From NCBI GenBank assembly GCA_003427395.1, contig BFEA01000091.1, positions 1,033,731 to 1,097,730 of the forward strand: a DNA stretch of 64,000 nt, written 5' to 3'. The stretch is from Chara braunii. Its lineage: Eukaryota > Streptophyta > Charophyceae > Charales > Characeae. The translations under genes and the position numbers were made by a program. The notes under the pieces are model-generated. The model had not been told where the DNA came from and did not search any database. It saw only the letters and a program-made list of their open reading frames with translations. Below, piece after piece: positions 1-11,307 of the stretch (the first letter of the stretch is position 1; each line of letters starts with the position of its first letter).

Positions 1-1040
1 GGGTTGGGGTGCGCGCGCACGTGCGCGCGTGTGCTGGGTCGGGGTCGGGTGCGTGGAGGGTCGCGTGAGCGGGGAGCGGAAGCGAGATTGGGCGGGGAGG
101 AGTTGGGTTGGGATCGGGAGGGGGGGGAGTGGAGAGGAGAAGACGGGATCGGGATACGGTCGGGAACGTCAGGGGAATCGGGATAGGGGGGGGGGGGTCG
201 TGCTGACGTCGCAGGAGGTCGGCCGTCGAAGTGTCAATGATCTTTCCGCCGGTTCACTTACAAGAGCCTTGATGCGAGTCACCTTCTTCAAGTGAGAAGA
301 TTCGACGGACTTCTCACACGTTGCCAGCTGCAGCCCGCCGAGGTCGCAGTAATCAAGACAGTTCAGCGGGCCATTCCTTCCATAGGAGGAGCATCCGGCG
401 CGCAGCAGCACGAACGGCGCCACATCACGCCTGCATTCGGTAGGAGAGCAGCAGCAGCTGGCGATGTGCCTTCTTCAAGATCATGGAAGAGGAAAGGCGC
501 CAGCTTGATTGAAGGATATACCTGGTAAGGGTGACAGCCGGGTGCAGTTACATGTGCCAGCTTTGGAGATGGCTGGCCATGGTTGCTCGGTAACACGAGA
601 GGGGGGGAGGGGGGGAGCAGAGGTCGAGAACCTGCTCCGATACCAATGTGACGCACGTGCGGAGGGCACGTACGGAGATGTGTGTGAGAGAGAGAGAGAG
701 AGAGGAGATGGACACACACAAGAAGCAGCAGCTGAGTGAAGGAGGTCCAGTCCGGCTCCATGAATGAACAAACAACTGAATGAATGAACCTGCCGCCTTG
801 GACCTAGGCCGAAGTGATATACCGGCCTGGGTCCAGTAGCGGAATAACCTGGTACCGGACCAGGGTCAGGCCGGCGGCCTGAAACTGGTCCGGCCTCACT
901 GCCGGGCCGGAGGGATACCGCTCCATATAAGGCTTAGACCCTAGGGTAAGGGTAGGGGTATAAGTCGCTCAGGCCAGTCCGAGTTCCGCCTGGCCTTGGG
1001 TGAGCTAGGGGAAGGACGGTAAGACTGCTTCAATGGGTGC
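1..1040. other. GC-rich intergenic sequence, no gene recognised
   Basis: No reading frame here looks like a known protein. The first 35 bases are alternating CG/CA, capable of Z-DNA. G runs occur near 184-197 and 600-617 and a short GA repeat at 688-702. From 780 to 920 the sequence is rich in GGCC/CCGG. A TATA-like CATATAAG near 924 has no recognisable gene after it. Confidence 0.5.
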
Positions 1041-1754
1041 TTGTGACGAACCACTTCCCGACCCCGTGCTATCTTTCGTACCCCTTGACTCAATTCCCTC
1101 TTTTGTATCATATTGACCCAACAAAGCCCCCGTCGCTTTTCTTGATTTCAGGTGCCTTGTTTAGGCCCTCATTTTTTGGAGGTTCTATTGATTCTTGGAA
1201 TTCTGCTTTTTGTAATTCGGGAAATGCATGGGAAATTGTTGGCGCCTTAGCGAGCGCACTAGGAATCGGGCTCAACAGTTAAGGATTCCGGAATGAGCAG
1301 AACCCGACGTGTCCTTTTTGTGCGTGAATGTTCTCGGTCACATCGGAGAAAATTCTAGGAATTTTGTGAGAATACGGACAAGCATAGGACTTTCTTTTCC
1401 CGCGTTGACTTTCTCGCGCGGATATGGTGATTTCAATTTTTGAATTGGTTTAGGACATAGGCAAGCTTTAACTGTTTTGGTGCCTTTTTCTCTTGCTGTC
1501 GGCGCCGCGCATGCAAGCTTCCTCCTCCTTATTTCCCGCGTCGTTCTTCCCCCGTGCTCTCTTCTCCCTCTCTTCCCCCTGCCCTTCCTCTCCTATTGCA
1601 ACTGTTTTCCCTCTCTCTGCTCTTTGCGCGCCTATTTCCTTTCTTGATGATCTGAATCTTGGACCCGTCTTGCGCTGCTTCTCGCGCCTCTTTCCTTCTC
1701 GCTCTTCAACCTTGACTCTCGAAGCCCGGTTGATCCCCCGATTACCCCCGCTCA

Positions 1755-1936
1755 CCAATCAGACGCGTTGAGCAAGAGGACCTTTCTATTGCGCGACGAA
1801 TCTGATTGGCTGAACATTGGGTTCCGAAGGATCAACATGGCTTCCCTTGAGCGCCCCCCGCTGAATCTTCTCCTCCTACACCTCGATTTCCCCTCCGCCT
1901 TCTCTTCCTTCCGCCTCCCTTCTTGCAACTATAAAT
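1755..1936 (+). promoter_or_regulatory. Candidate Pol II core promoter (CCAAT and TATA) of the outer LTR
   Basis: CCAAT is at 1755-1759, inverted CCAAT boxes at 1805-1809 and 1816-1820, and TATAAAT at 1930-1936 after a C/T-rich stretch. The block CTATAAATTCCG recurs at 2908-2919 at a similar distance from the second copy of the LTR start, which supports an LTR promoter rather than a chance TATA. Confidence 0.4.
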
Positions 1937-2124
1937 TCCGCAAGCGCGTCCGCAAATCTCTCTTACATTTTCAACTCCCAAGCCAGCTTCCGGGAAGCAG
2001 CGGCTAGGTGATGCGTTTGATGCGAGTCGAAAAGTCTGATGGGTTGACTGTAGGCTGGCCAGCTGCGCACTTGATCGCCACGACGAACTGTGGGATCCGG
2101 GCGAGCCGAGTCGAGCTTGCGTCA

Positions 2125-4605
2125 GTGGGGTTGTGACGAACCACTTTCTGTAACATGTGACTTTCTGCGAGGTTTCAATGAGGGGTCCTAAGTTGGGAAG
2201 GTTGGGTCAATTACGGGAGATCGGGATCGGTAGGAAATTGCATCAGTGTCCTCGCTTTTTCGTCTTTTTCGTCGCTTCTTTTCGAATGACTAGGTTCGGA
2301 GTTGGGTGTGTCCTGGGATGGCTGGTTGATTGATTGGTCGGCTGGATGGCTGGCGTGCCACCGCGCGCACGATTAATAAATGTTGATGTCGTTTCTTTCG
2401 TTTCGGTTTCGATCTTTTGGGCGCAGACATCGCGCGGGAATTTGCTTCGTTCTTTTTGAATTTTTCTTTTGAGTGTTTTTCGAATTTTGTCGAGCCCCGA
2501 TGGCTCTCGAAATTTCGGACTTTCCCTCTGAAGTTTGTGCTTTTTGCTTCTTCTCATTAGATAGGAATTTAGGAATTCAGTAATTAGGATTTTTCTTGCC
2601 GCGCGGCGCCTTTTGTCTACGCGCTTCTTCATGCGGCTGCAACGGTACTCTGATTAGTAGGCGCCTTTAATCGTGTGTGTAACTGTAATTTTGGTCGGGC
2701 CCCATTGTAACTGTATCATTCTTCTTGCACTTCGTCTTTCCCGCTCTCCTTTTCTTTCTTTTGCCGCGGTCTGCATGATCGAATCGATGCGTGGAGAGCG
2801 GCTACGTCCCCCACGCGGCGATCAGACCATGCAGACGTAGGCAATTTCCTCCCCCTTCCCTTCTTCCAATTCCTTGTAATTCCGTGTTCTTCGCTCATGC
2901 ATGCACGCTATAAATTCCGGTTGCGCGATTAGTTAGCTCTCTTAACCAGCTGTGGGAAGCTCGAGGTTGCGCGATCAGGAAGGGTCGACACACGAGCGAA
3001 GTAAGAGGTGAGTAGAGCAGGAGTCGGGCGACCCGACGAGCTGGTGCCAAACGCACGAGGTTGACGCGGGCCACAACGGACTGTGGGCGCGGGCGAACCT
3101 GACGGGTGCGGGAGGACTAAGCGGGGTGACGACTTCGTGGGTTGGTGCACGACGACGGACTGTCCGCATCGGAGAAGAAGAGAGAGAGGAAGAGAGAGTT
3201 GAGGTTCAGGGATGCGGAGTTGTTGTTTCTTTTGTCTCTTCTTCCCCCTGTCTCGTGTATATAAGTTTTGAATACGGCCCCGGGCGATCCGCCTGTTTTT
3301 GTTTTCCTTTATGTTTTTCGAAACCCGGACTTGGATTTTTGTGCTCACACTTGTCTTTGCGATTCCCATGGATGCCGAGCTTTCGGTTGTTTTTTATCTC
3401 GGTCCTTGCCTTTGAGGCATCGTGTGTATGATTACTGCGGATACGAATGTATGGAGGCTATACTTGCTTGTTTGCCTTTTGCGGGAAATCTTTTGTCTTT
3501 TCTTTTGCCTGTCGTAGTCTATGCACCCGTGCATAAACTGGGAATTTTGCGCAATTCTTGATTTTGCCCGTGCGCTTGCTTGACCTTGGATCGAGCTGTT
3601 TTGTGATCATTGCATCTTGCATAACTCTGAACGTCACGAAGCGATTAAGCGGTCGGATACCGGGCTCGGTGAACGCCGCGCGAGGACACATGTAAAACGC
3701 GATCTGAGTTGCACACTTACACGTATCCCCGCGCGTCGGCTCATTGGGACCCTCAATCTGTCCGATTGAGAGTGGCCATCTCAAAATCCGCAATGGCGCA
3801 ATCGTCCCGCACGAGCACTCATAAGTCCGACGCCATTCGCGCGGCCTGCACGTGCTCGCACACGGCGACCATGATCGCCGCGGACCCGTCCTAAGGTAGC
3901 CCATAACACCGCAATGACATGATGACGCGATCCTGGAATTATGATTCATCCTACGACCCGGATTATTTCACCCCTTGGATAAATGAAATCCTAAGGCAAC
4001 GATATCCCTGCCACACTGAGAATCGATTATGTCCTCGGAAATTCCACTGCGCCACCTCTAGCGACCCCCGGTGCTTTGATTTCCCTTCTCCCGACCATAC
4101 CTACTACTTCATCCACCCGGAATTTATCGTCATCACCACCAGTTTCCCTCCCTTTCGCCTTCTTCTTTTGTACCATCAACTCAGCGTCGTTCTGTGGCCG
4201 GCCATAGCCCCCTATTGGCCCAGCACACCCTGCGGGAACTACCGACGGCGTGGCGACCAAAGAACCCCGGAGTTCCGAAGGCCTAGCCTACACGTGCGAC
4301 GACCAGCGCCACGTGGCAACTCCCAACAGACGAACTCATTGGAACCCCACCTACCCCGAAGGGACCAACCCCCGAACCGCCGTCCCCGAAACCAATGGCT
4401 CGCTCGGTCCTGAGCGAACCACGCTCGTAACCCAAAAACGCCCTCTTCACTAAATTGCACTCGTGCCCCCGAAAGACCCTGTCACAAGAGATCCCAGTTC
4501 TGACCTGGGACTCCACTTTCCCCAAAAATCCTTGGCATACCCCTTTTCGCACTTCCAGGCCCACATCCCACTCCGATCAGGAAGTCGCGCTGGGCGTGAG
4601 GTTGG
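2125..4605 (+). mobile_element. Putative nested solo LTR
   Basis: It begins close to the second TTGTGACGAACCACTT (2131) and ends at the GGGCGTGAGGTTGG block (4592-4605) shared with the LTR end before the PBS. GCGTCA lies on both sides (2119-2124 and 4606-4611), a possible target-site duplication. When the segment is removed, the flanks join into a sequence resembling the region after the TATA box of the nested copy (both have GACTGTGGG- or GAACTGTGGG-like and GGGTGACGA blocks in order). No internal coding region lies between its ends, so it would be a solo LTR. Confidence 0.4.
2909..2915 (+). promoter_or_regulatory. TATA box of the nested LTR
   Basis: TATAAAT lies in the same 12-base context as 1930-1936, about 780 bases after the proposed LTR start, again after a pyrimidine-rich tract. 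Confidence 0.35.
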
Positions 4606-6243
4606 GCGTCACCGGGTGACGATCGCAACGGTGGAAGTTAGCACGTGACGACCGCGATCGTCGGTGCGGGTATGAGGATCGGTAATTGGAATTGCGTGGA
4701 TGATTGGCCCAGGGCCATATTGGAATTTCACGGCGAATGCACCTTCATGGTTGCGGATCATTTTTTTGTGTGTGAGTTCATGGCTGTGAAGCCGAACGTT
4801 CCCTTGTCGGATTCCAGTGTCTCCTGTCTCGACACTTCTCACCCATCTCTTCTCTTTCTCTCTCTGCTCTGAATGACGCTGTGTTATGAGTCTGTCTCTC
4901 CTATGAACCGAAGTAAACCCTTGTGATTTCCAGCGAAGAAGAACTTCTTCCGGAACTCTTCCATTAGTTTCCTGGGTAATCCCCGAATGCAAAGGAACTC
5001 AATTATCTTGTCTTGTGAATGGTGGATGCGTATGTACAATCCCCCGATTTATTTGTGATTTGTGCACCATTGTCAATTTCGCACCTTTCATAGTGGATGT
5101 ATGCATGGGAATGCTTGTATGTGAGTTTTTGTGTTGATTAGACACAAAACTCGATGGGATTTTGCTCGAGAATGCAAGAGTGTTTAGATCTGGCGTTCTG
5201 AATAGACTGCGCATGCCATCTCCCTTATAGTGCACGACATTTGCAGACAGTCTATGCGGCAGTCTCAAAAAAGCCAGGTGTCTCGGATTTTTGTCGATCT
5301 GGTCTGCTGAACCTGAGTCGCGGGTTGATCCCTCGGAACTCTACCCCGATTATTGCATGGTTGTACGAACTCTGTAAGATGCTTCCCTCGTGTTGAAAGG
5401 AAGAAAAATGTTAATTGTTTTTTACGATTGTGCTTTTTGATGACATCCCAGGGTTTCTGAAAACTCATTCCGATTGATTGACATCTGGACTGACGGGCGT
5501 ACCTCGAACGGGCGCTAGCCTCCCGTATCTCCCTCGCCAACGCGCCCCTTCCCTTAGAACGAGGAAAGGACACGTGTTTGCGAGTGGGACGTACGAGAAG
5601 CTGTCGCACAGATCGGCGAACGATACTACTTCCCTCTTAAAAATTGTTGTTCTGGATTCGTGGACGCGGACTTTGTCATTGTCGATACGCACTACCCGCC
5701 TTACTTAGTACTATTGCCATTTAACGAGCTGATCGTCATTCCGTGGACGACAGTGGCACCCCATTGGCCTTGAACCCTGTGCACTGAGTCTCAGCGTTTC
5801 GATCGCTACAAATGAAAGGGTTTCCACTACTGAATACAGAGTAAAGACGAGCACAAGGAAAGGGCCACGCGGCTGAGACCCTCCACGTCGGACTCGGAAC
5901 TGACCAGCAAGCGACGTCGGGACTTTATACGGAAACGGGACACGCTGAGTGTACCGAAGCCCTTCCGCTCTTAACGAAGATCCATAGCGCGGTGGGAAGT
6001 TCGATAATACTTTCTGGATTGACTTTGGATTTTTCTCTTTTCGGGTCGTGCCCGCACGTGCATTCTGCGACGCGCGAAAGCAACCGACGTACTTTATCGG
6101 GCCAACACGGGGGATTTCAGTTCTGTCTGTGTCCCCACACTCAATTTTCCAAAAATCCTTGACAAACCCCATCTTGTTGTTTTCCTGGGCCCTCTTTGCG
6201 CACCCTTCGCACTCCGAACGGAAGACAGCACGGGGCGTGAGGT

Positions 6244-6256
6244 TGGTATCAGAGCC
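6244..6256 (+). promoter_or_regulatory. Primer-binding site complementary to initiator-Met tRNA
   Basis: TGGTATCAGAGCC is the usual plant LTR-retrotransposon PBS, pairing with the 3' end of the initiator-methionine tRNA to prime minus-strand DNA synthesis. It lies 82 bases before the first gag-like start, as expected between a 5' LTR and gag. Confidence 0.85.
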
Positions 6257-6337
6257 GACTCGTGTCGGTTCTGATGATAGTAAGTTGAACTGGCGAAAGG
6301 TAGAAGAAGTCCTCAACTTGCTCGCCGAGATCGCCCG

Positions 6338-7469
6338 GTGACTAGATCAAGATCTGTCGAGGCTAGACCAGCTATGCCAATGGCCGACGGCAACGCAGCA
6401 CCCCCCAGGGTGATTGTTAGTATTCCCGCCGCTTTTCCCTTCTTTCCCAATCACACCCACCCAGAAGCTTGGTTGGAAGCCGTCCAAGCTCAAGGTTATA
6501 GAGCGGAGGATCTCCTCCGCGTCATCACCTTAATCGCAACACGGCGCATGATTGGTTTAGGAAACACAGATGGGTAGATTGGAATACCTTCAAGCGAGCG
6601 TTCTTGGCTAGATTTGATACGGTCAGCGAAGGCGCTGCTTGGTATGTACTCAAAACTTGACCTCAAGAACCAAGGGAATTGTTGCCTGACTTCGTGGATC
6701 GATTCCAAACCACGTTGGACAAATCAGGGCGAGATGAAAACTCCGTCCGAGATTTGTTCATCGATCATCTACGAAATCCGACGCTAAAAGCTAAACTGCA
6801 GAAAAAGGTTCCCCCTAAAACGAACCAGTTGCCCGCTATCATCGCAAAAACGTTTGAGTTAGACCTGACGGATACAAAAAAGTATATCAGTCAGGGAGAC
6901 GAGGATATTTTGACACGATTCAGGATGTAGCGACGAAACGACGATCGTGGTTGAGAGCGATAGAACGATTCTGTCCGCGACCTGATCACGACCTTCCCGA
7001 AGGGGTCGCCTATGATATCCAATCAACTCCTTCTTCGCCTCCTCCGACTCTCTCTCTGAACCAACCGATAGCAGTTGTTAGCCCCAGAAGCACCCGAGAT
7101 CCTGCCTCTATGTCCATAACCAATATGCATTTGGCACATATGATCCATTAAGCTACTACCAAACAATCCGAATGGATGAGCAATCTGGTCCAAATGCAGG
7201 CGGCTCACATGGATCGAATGGAACAGATTATGAGCAGGCTAATTAAGCCCAACCCGGCCCCTGCTCGACCTGCCCCTGCATCGTTCCCGCGTTTGCCTGC
7301 CCCGCCTGCACCTGGACATGCGCTACAGTTCCCTCATGCAACTAATCTGACAGGGAAGATCAAGTGTTACAATTGCAAGCAGCCCGGGCATTTTGCCCGG
7401 GACTGTCCGCAGTCAAAACAAAATCAGCCCTCACATGTCGCAGCCCCCGTAGCCTTGAATCAAGGATGA
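6338..7469 (+). pseudogene. gag: Ty3/Gypsy gag (capsid and nucleocapsid), broken
   Basis: Gag forms the virus-like particle and packages RNA. The first block (6338-6577) has an N-terminal region with PEAWLEAVQAQGY. After a frameshift near 6550 the capsid core continues in another frame from about 6556 with W-x-x-FKRAFLARF and DFVDRFQTTLDKSG, interrupted by TGA at 6658 and ending at TAG 6928. A third frame (6951-7469, TAA at 7149) carries a proline-rich linker and a canonical CX2CX4HX4C zinc knuckle at 7365-7406 (CYNCKQPGHFARDC). At least two frame changes and four stops make it a pseudogene. The knuckle is unambiguous; the capsid assignment rests on order and the W/F pattern. Confidence 0.85.
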
Positions 7470-7481
7470 GTAGCTGCACTA

Positions 7482-8324
7482 ATGGATACGACCCGAGATG
7501 AGGGGATCATCGCTTACGCCCCTGAGCGGCCTTCCCCCTCAATTGCAGTTGCGTCGACCTCGGGGACTCCTTCTTCCGAAGCCGCGGACGTGGTTGATCC
7601 GGCCGAATACCTTCATCTCGCCGGCATGGTCGGAGCAATCCGACCGGCTCATGATGATCTTGAATGGGTCGAGCACGAATCTAACCCCGGACCACAATTT
7701 CAGACAGGAGAAATTGATGTTCTACGAACGCTTAAGCAACTGGACATTCGTGTTCCTGTCCCTATGGGACATTTGCTCACCATATCCGAAGCAGCAAATG
7801 ACAAGCTGCTGCAACAGTGTCATAAGAATCAAAAGCGCTTTACATACGAGCGCATACAAGGAATGTTGAAGAAGGAAGGAGCAGAGGATGTTGCACCGCC
7901 TGAACCCGAAGTTGATGAACCCGAAGCAGCACGAGTAGCTACGATTTCTTTAGCTGAGAAAAATCATTTCGTGCGAGCTCGATCAGTGTTGTGGAAAAGT
8001 GTTGAATGTGATTGTGAAGTATGGGGCAAACCTTTTAACGCCCTCATCGATACTGGGTCCTCTGCGGTCGCTATATTATTAGACACGGTGAAAAGAATGG
8101 GACAACTCAACTCGATTCTCCCTCAATCTAGCAAAGACAAGTACGTCTCTGCTAATGAGGAAGCAATGAATATCGTAGGAGTAATTGAGAATGTGGCCGT
8201 GAAAGTTGGACGAGTACACGTCCTCATCAACGCCTTGGTCATAGATGTACACTCATACTTGGTGTTGTTGGGACTGCCTTGGACAATGGCGGTAGGAGTC
8301 CACATGCATTTCGATTCGAAATAG
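7482..8324 (+). pseudogene. Ty3/Gypsy protease region
   Basis: This continues the nucleocapsid frame after a single TGA (7467), so it was probably one Gag-Pro reading frame. An acidic, proline-rich linker of about 160 residues leads to a retropepsin-like domain whose catalytic motif LIDTGSSAVAI places Asp-Thr-Gly at 8049-8057. Downstream, LVLLGLPW near 8257-8280 matches the late hydrophobic Gly-Leu-Pro-Trp segment of Ty3-type proteases. The domain works as a homodimer that cuts Gag-Pol. It is intact as a segment but separated by stops from gag and RT. Confidence 0.85.
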
Positions 8325-8989
8325 TTGGTGCTTACGCAAACAAGTGGAAAACCTCAGACAGTTCCGCTGCGGATTTCCACCCGAATAGTAAAAAGGAATC
8401 CTGATTCTGCTCGGATAGGGATGATTCAAGGTCCCGATCATGAAGAATTCCATCTCCGGATGATAGTAGCGGATTCGAAGAGCGGGAGTGCGAAGAAGAG
8501 ATGCCTAGTGAGAGTGAGTGGAAACACTTTGTCGAACTTTTCGAGCACGAAACACAAGAGGAATTTCGGATGGTTCCCGGAACCACACAAACTTTTCACT
8601 TGAGTCTGGAAGATAACACGCTCGCGCCTATAGCAGCTCAGGTCGGATCCTCGACCTTTCTCAGGGAACCCATCTTGCAAATATCTGACCTAGCAGACGA
8701 TTTGGAACCCCCTCGCACTTTGTACGAGGGAACACTTTCCCTTCGAGCATGCTATCAACAGGTGAAACAATACCTGGATGTTTTTGTTTCCCCCCCAATG
8801 TCGCTCCATACAACAGGGGCGACCATCACTCTACTTAAACGAGAAGTCGAGGCTCCCGTCGACGATGTGCCCGATCTGATGCAGGAAATGGTGGATTTAA
8901 CAGGAATAACCGTGGAAGAAACTACGGCTGATTCAGAAACTGACGCCGAAGTTAAAGACACCGAGATGATTAGCCCTGTTGAATCCTAG
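8325..8989 (+). pseudogene. Pol linker between protease and RT
   Basis: After the TAG at 8322 the same frame runs to about 8490, then the coding signal appears to move to another frame (8501-8989) that ends at TAG 8987. The text is acidic and has no domain I recognise. Ty3/Gypsy elements often have such a variable connector before RT. The move between frames points to a small indel near 8490-8505. Confidence 0.5.
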
Positions 8990-9079
8990 ATGATTGCGAC
9001 TGTATTTTATGTCCGCACTAGCAGCTCTATTTTCTCCAGCGTCCATGACTGACTGAATTGGCCTGCTGATTGGATCGAC

Positions 9080-10582
9080 ATGCCCCTTGAGATACCCGAT
9101 CGACCGATTGTCACTCTGCCGAATCACGTCCCCTTGGAATTTCGAAAACAACTGATTAACGTCTTGAATGGGTACGTAGAGGTATTAAGTGTGCGCGATA
9201 ACGATATTGGGTTGTCTAACATGATTGAGCATGCCATCCTTACGGGGGATCATCCACCCATTAGCTGCGTTCCTAACCGATACTGGCCAGCCCAACGGGC
9301 GGCCGCGTTTCAATGAATTAAGGAATTCAAAGCTAACGGATGGATTGAACCTACTATACGACCTTGGTCGTTTCTTGTGGTAATCGTGCCCAAGAAGGCC
9401 GGAGGGATTCGCATATGCATCGATTATCGGAAGCTAAACGATATCACGATCAAAGACGTGTACCCCCTTCCCCGGATTGATGAGCTGTTGCACGCGATTG
9501 AGAGTGCTCGATTTTTTAGTAAGTTTGATGTTCGACATGGGTTTCGTCATCTTTTTGTTCGAGAGGAGGATCGTTCGAAAACGGCGTTTGTGTTGTTCGA
9601 AGGTACTTGGCAATGGATTCGATGTCCAATGGGCATCTGCAATGCTCCCGCAACCTTTCAGCGAGCCATGAACATGGCTTTTCAGAACTTTGTGCGGAAG
9701 ACACGTCTGGCGCAGAGTATCATCAACTATTACGTGATTGTGTACATGGATGATATTCTGGTGTATTCGAGTTCCTACGAAGGGCATATGCAGCACATCA
9801 AATGGACGCTGCATGCATTGAGGGATGCCGGATTCAAGGTGGCGCTGGAGAAATGCCAGTTCTTTCTCACCACCATTTCCTTCCTGGGACACATGGTGAC
9901 AGACCAGGGACTCGGACCGCAACCGCAAAAGGTGGCAGCTGTGATAGACGCGCCTGTGCCCACGACTATCACGCAAGTTCGCGCCTTTCTGGGCCTGGCC
10001 TCGTACTACTGAAGGTTTATCAAGGGCTTCGCGGCTATTGCGGGTCCCCTCACGAATCTGCTGAAAAAGGATCAACCGTTGATTTGGACGCCAGAGTGTG
10101 ATCAAGCGTTTTCGAAACTCAAGGCAACTCTTATTTCGGTTCCGGTCTTTATAAGACCGGATCCCGAAAAGCCTTTTGTCCTCATCACGGACTGGCAGCC
10201 GGAGGCAATCTCAACGATCGTGGCCCAGGTGGGGCCAGGCGGGCTCGAATGTGTGGTGGAATACGCGTCTAAGTCGGTGCCTGCCTGCAAGCGCAATTAC
10301 GGCGCCCCGATAGGAAAATGCTATGCGGCTCTGTGGGGGATCAGTCACTTTCGAGCCTATCTGTATGGGCGGAAGTTCACGCTGGTCACTGATCATGAGT
10401 CATTATTAGCCCCGAAGAAATCTAAGGATTACTCGGGCATGATCGGGAGATGGGCAACGGTGCTACAGAGCATGGACTTTGACATTCGTCATCGGAAGCA
10501 CGAGAGGCACGGGAATGCTGACGGGTTGACACGACTGCACCGACCCGAGAAGGTCCTCAAGAGCGAGGAATTGATTCCGTAG
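9080..10582 (+). pseudogene. Ty3/Gypsy reverse transcriptase and RNase H
   Basis: One frame runs for 1.5 kb with in-frame TGA at 9314 and 10010 and the final TAG at 10580. RT signatures in order: KKAGGIRICIDYRKLND, PLPRIDELL, FSKFDVRHGF, FVLFEGTWQWIRCPMGICNAPATFQ, and the catalytic YMDD box at 9743-9754 followed by ILVYS. The connection domain (FLGHMVTDQGL, AFLGLASYY) leads to RNase H from about 10140: an unusual first acidic block LITDWQPEA where family members usually have a VDAS-like block, then YASKSV, E/Y/LA-like CYAALWGISHFRAYLYG and TDHESLL. It copies element RNA into DNA in virus-like particles. Nonsense changes without indels leave the fold easy to read. Confidence 0.9.
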
Positions 10583-10683
10583 AACGAGCCGAAGGATAAA
10601 AACGGACCACGGTACAGGCAAGTGGAAATTATGTCGAAGAAGTGAGTGACACGGGGCTTTTGCTCTACCCTCTCTGCAGCCCT

Positions 10684-10684
<1 letters not shown>

Positions 10685-10772
<88 letters not shown>
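10685..10772 (+). repeat. (CT)n microsatellite before gap
   Basis: About 44 uninterrupted CT units run directly into the N gap. True length is unknown because the assembly stops here. Confidence 0.95.
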
Positions 10773-10927
10773 NNNNNNNNNNNNNNNNNNNNNNNNNNNN
10801 NNNNNNNNNNNNNNNNNNNNNNNNNNNNNNNNNNNNNNNNNNNNNNNNNNNNNNNNNNNNNNNNNNNNNNNNNNNNNNNNNNNNNNNNNNNNNNNNNNNN
10901 NNNNNNNNNNNNNNNNNNNNNNNNNNN
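10773..10927. other. Assembly gap inside pol (155 N)
   Basis: Unsequenced bases separate the RNase H end from the PHD-like finger. Any coding sequence between them is invisible, so whether RNase H and the finger were one frame cannot be judged. Confidence 0.95.
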
Positions 10928-10938
10928 CCCCTCTCATC

Positions 10939-11307
10939 ATGACTACCCCGCCTGTCTCTGCGACCCCTTCTTCCCTTGCTGATTCCGCCCCCCTCGCTTC
11001 CTCGGCCTTCTTCGTCACCCTTCCCGATAAATTCTGCTATTTTTGTACGTGTACTACACAGGTTTATGGGGTGGATTGTCATCCTTTTGTGACCGAATTC
11101 GTTGAGTGGGTGAACTGTGCCACGTGTATCAATCATGCACACGGTGCATGCGTTCGACACCGAACGAATAGTAGGGAATGGAAGTGCCCTCTGTGTAGAA
11201 CGGACAAACTCCCTACCGAGGTTCGATTCGAGGCTGCCCGGACGGACGACCCTGAATATGACGAGAAATACCGACAAGCGGAGGTCTGGACAGATAAAAT
11301 TCTATGA
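10939..11307 (+). pseudogene. PHD-type zinc finger encoded between RNase H and integrase
   Basis: From the first ATG after the gap, 123 residues precede a TGA at 11305; the same frame continues into integrase. The cysteine/histidine pattern is C4HC3: Cys33-x2-Cys36, Cys60-x2-Cys63, His68-x2-Cys71, Cys83-x2-Cys86, with Trp81 two residues before the last pair, the hallmark Trp of PHD fingers. Spacing from Cys36 to Cys60 (23 residues) is at the upper end for the family. PHD fingers read histone H3 tails, so a role in chromatin-guided integration is plausible but inferred. An alternative is an unusual extension of the integrase N-terminal zinc region; the true HHCC domain follows separately downstream, which argues against that. 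Confidence 0.65.

Larger units (their letters stand above)
1041..6243 (+). mobile_element. Putative long 5' LTR region of the Ty3/Gypsy element, with a nested LTR
   Basis: The right edge is fixed by a primer-binding site at 6244. The left edge is proposed at TTGTGACGAACCACTT (1041-1056), because the same 16 bases recur at 2131-2146 and TGTGACGA is a common start of plant Ty3/Gypsy LTRs. The 3' terminal block, a CCAAAAATCCTTG box about 70-85 bases before GGGCGTGAGGTTGG, also occurs twice, at 4522-4605 and 6149-6246. Two starts followed by two ends suggest one LTR (2125-4605) inside another (1041-2124 plus 4612-6243). No matching 3' LTR was seen after the pol region, so the boundaries stay provisional. 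The long pyrimidine-rich stretch and the small ORFs in it look non-coding. Confidence 0.4.

Noticed and set aside
363-761. Open frame on the minus strand
   Set aside because: Ser/Leu/Pro-rich from GA and G-run composition, no domain.
930-960. GGGTAAGGGTAGGGG, telomere-like
   Set aside because: Irregular, two to three units only, and not TTTAGGG.
3889-3901. GTCCTAAGGTAGC, a 13-base match to the conserved large-subunit rRNA homing site region
   Set aside because: The flanks do not continue as rRNA on either side, so it is treated as chance.
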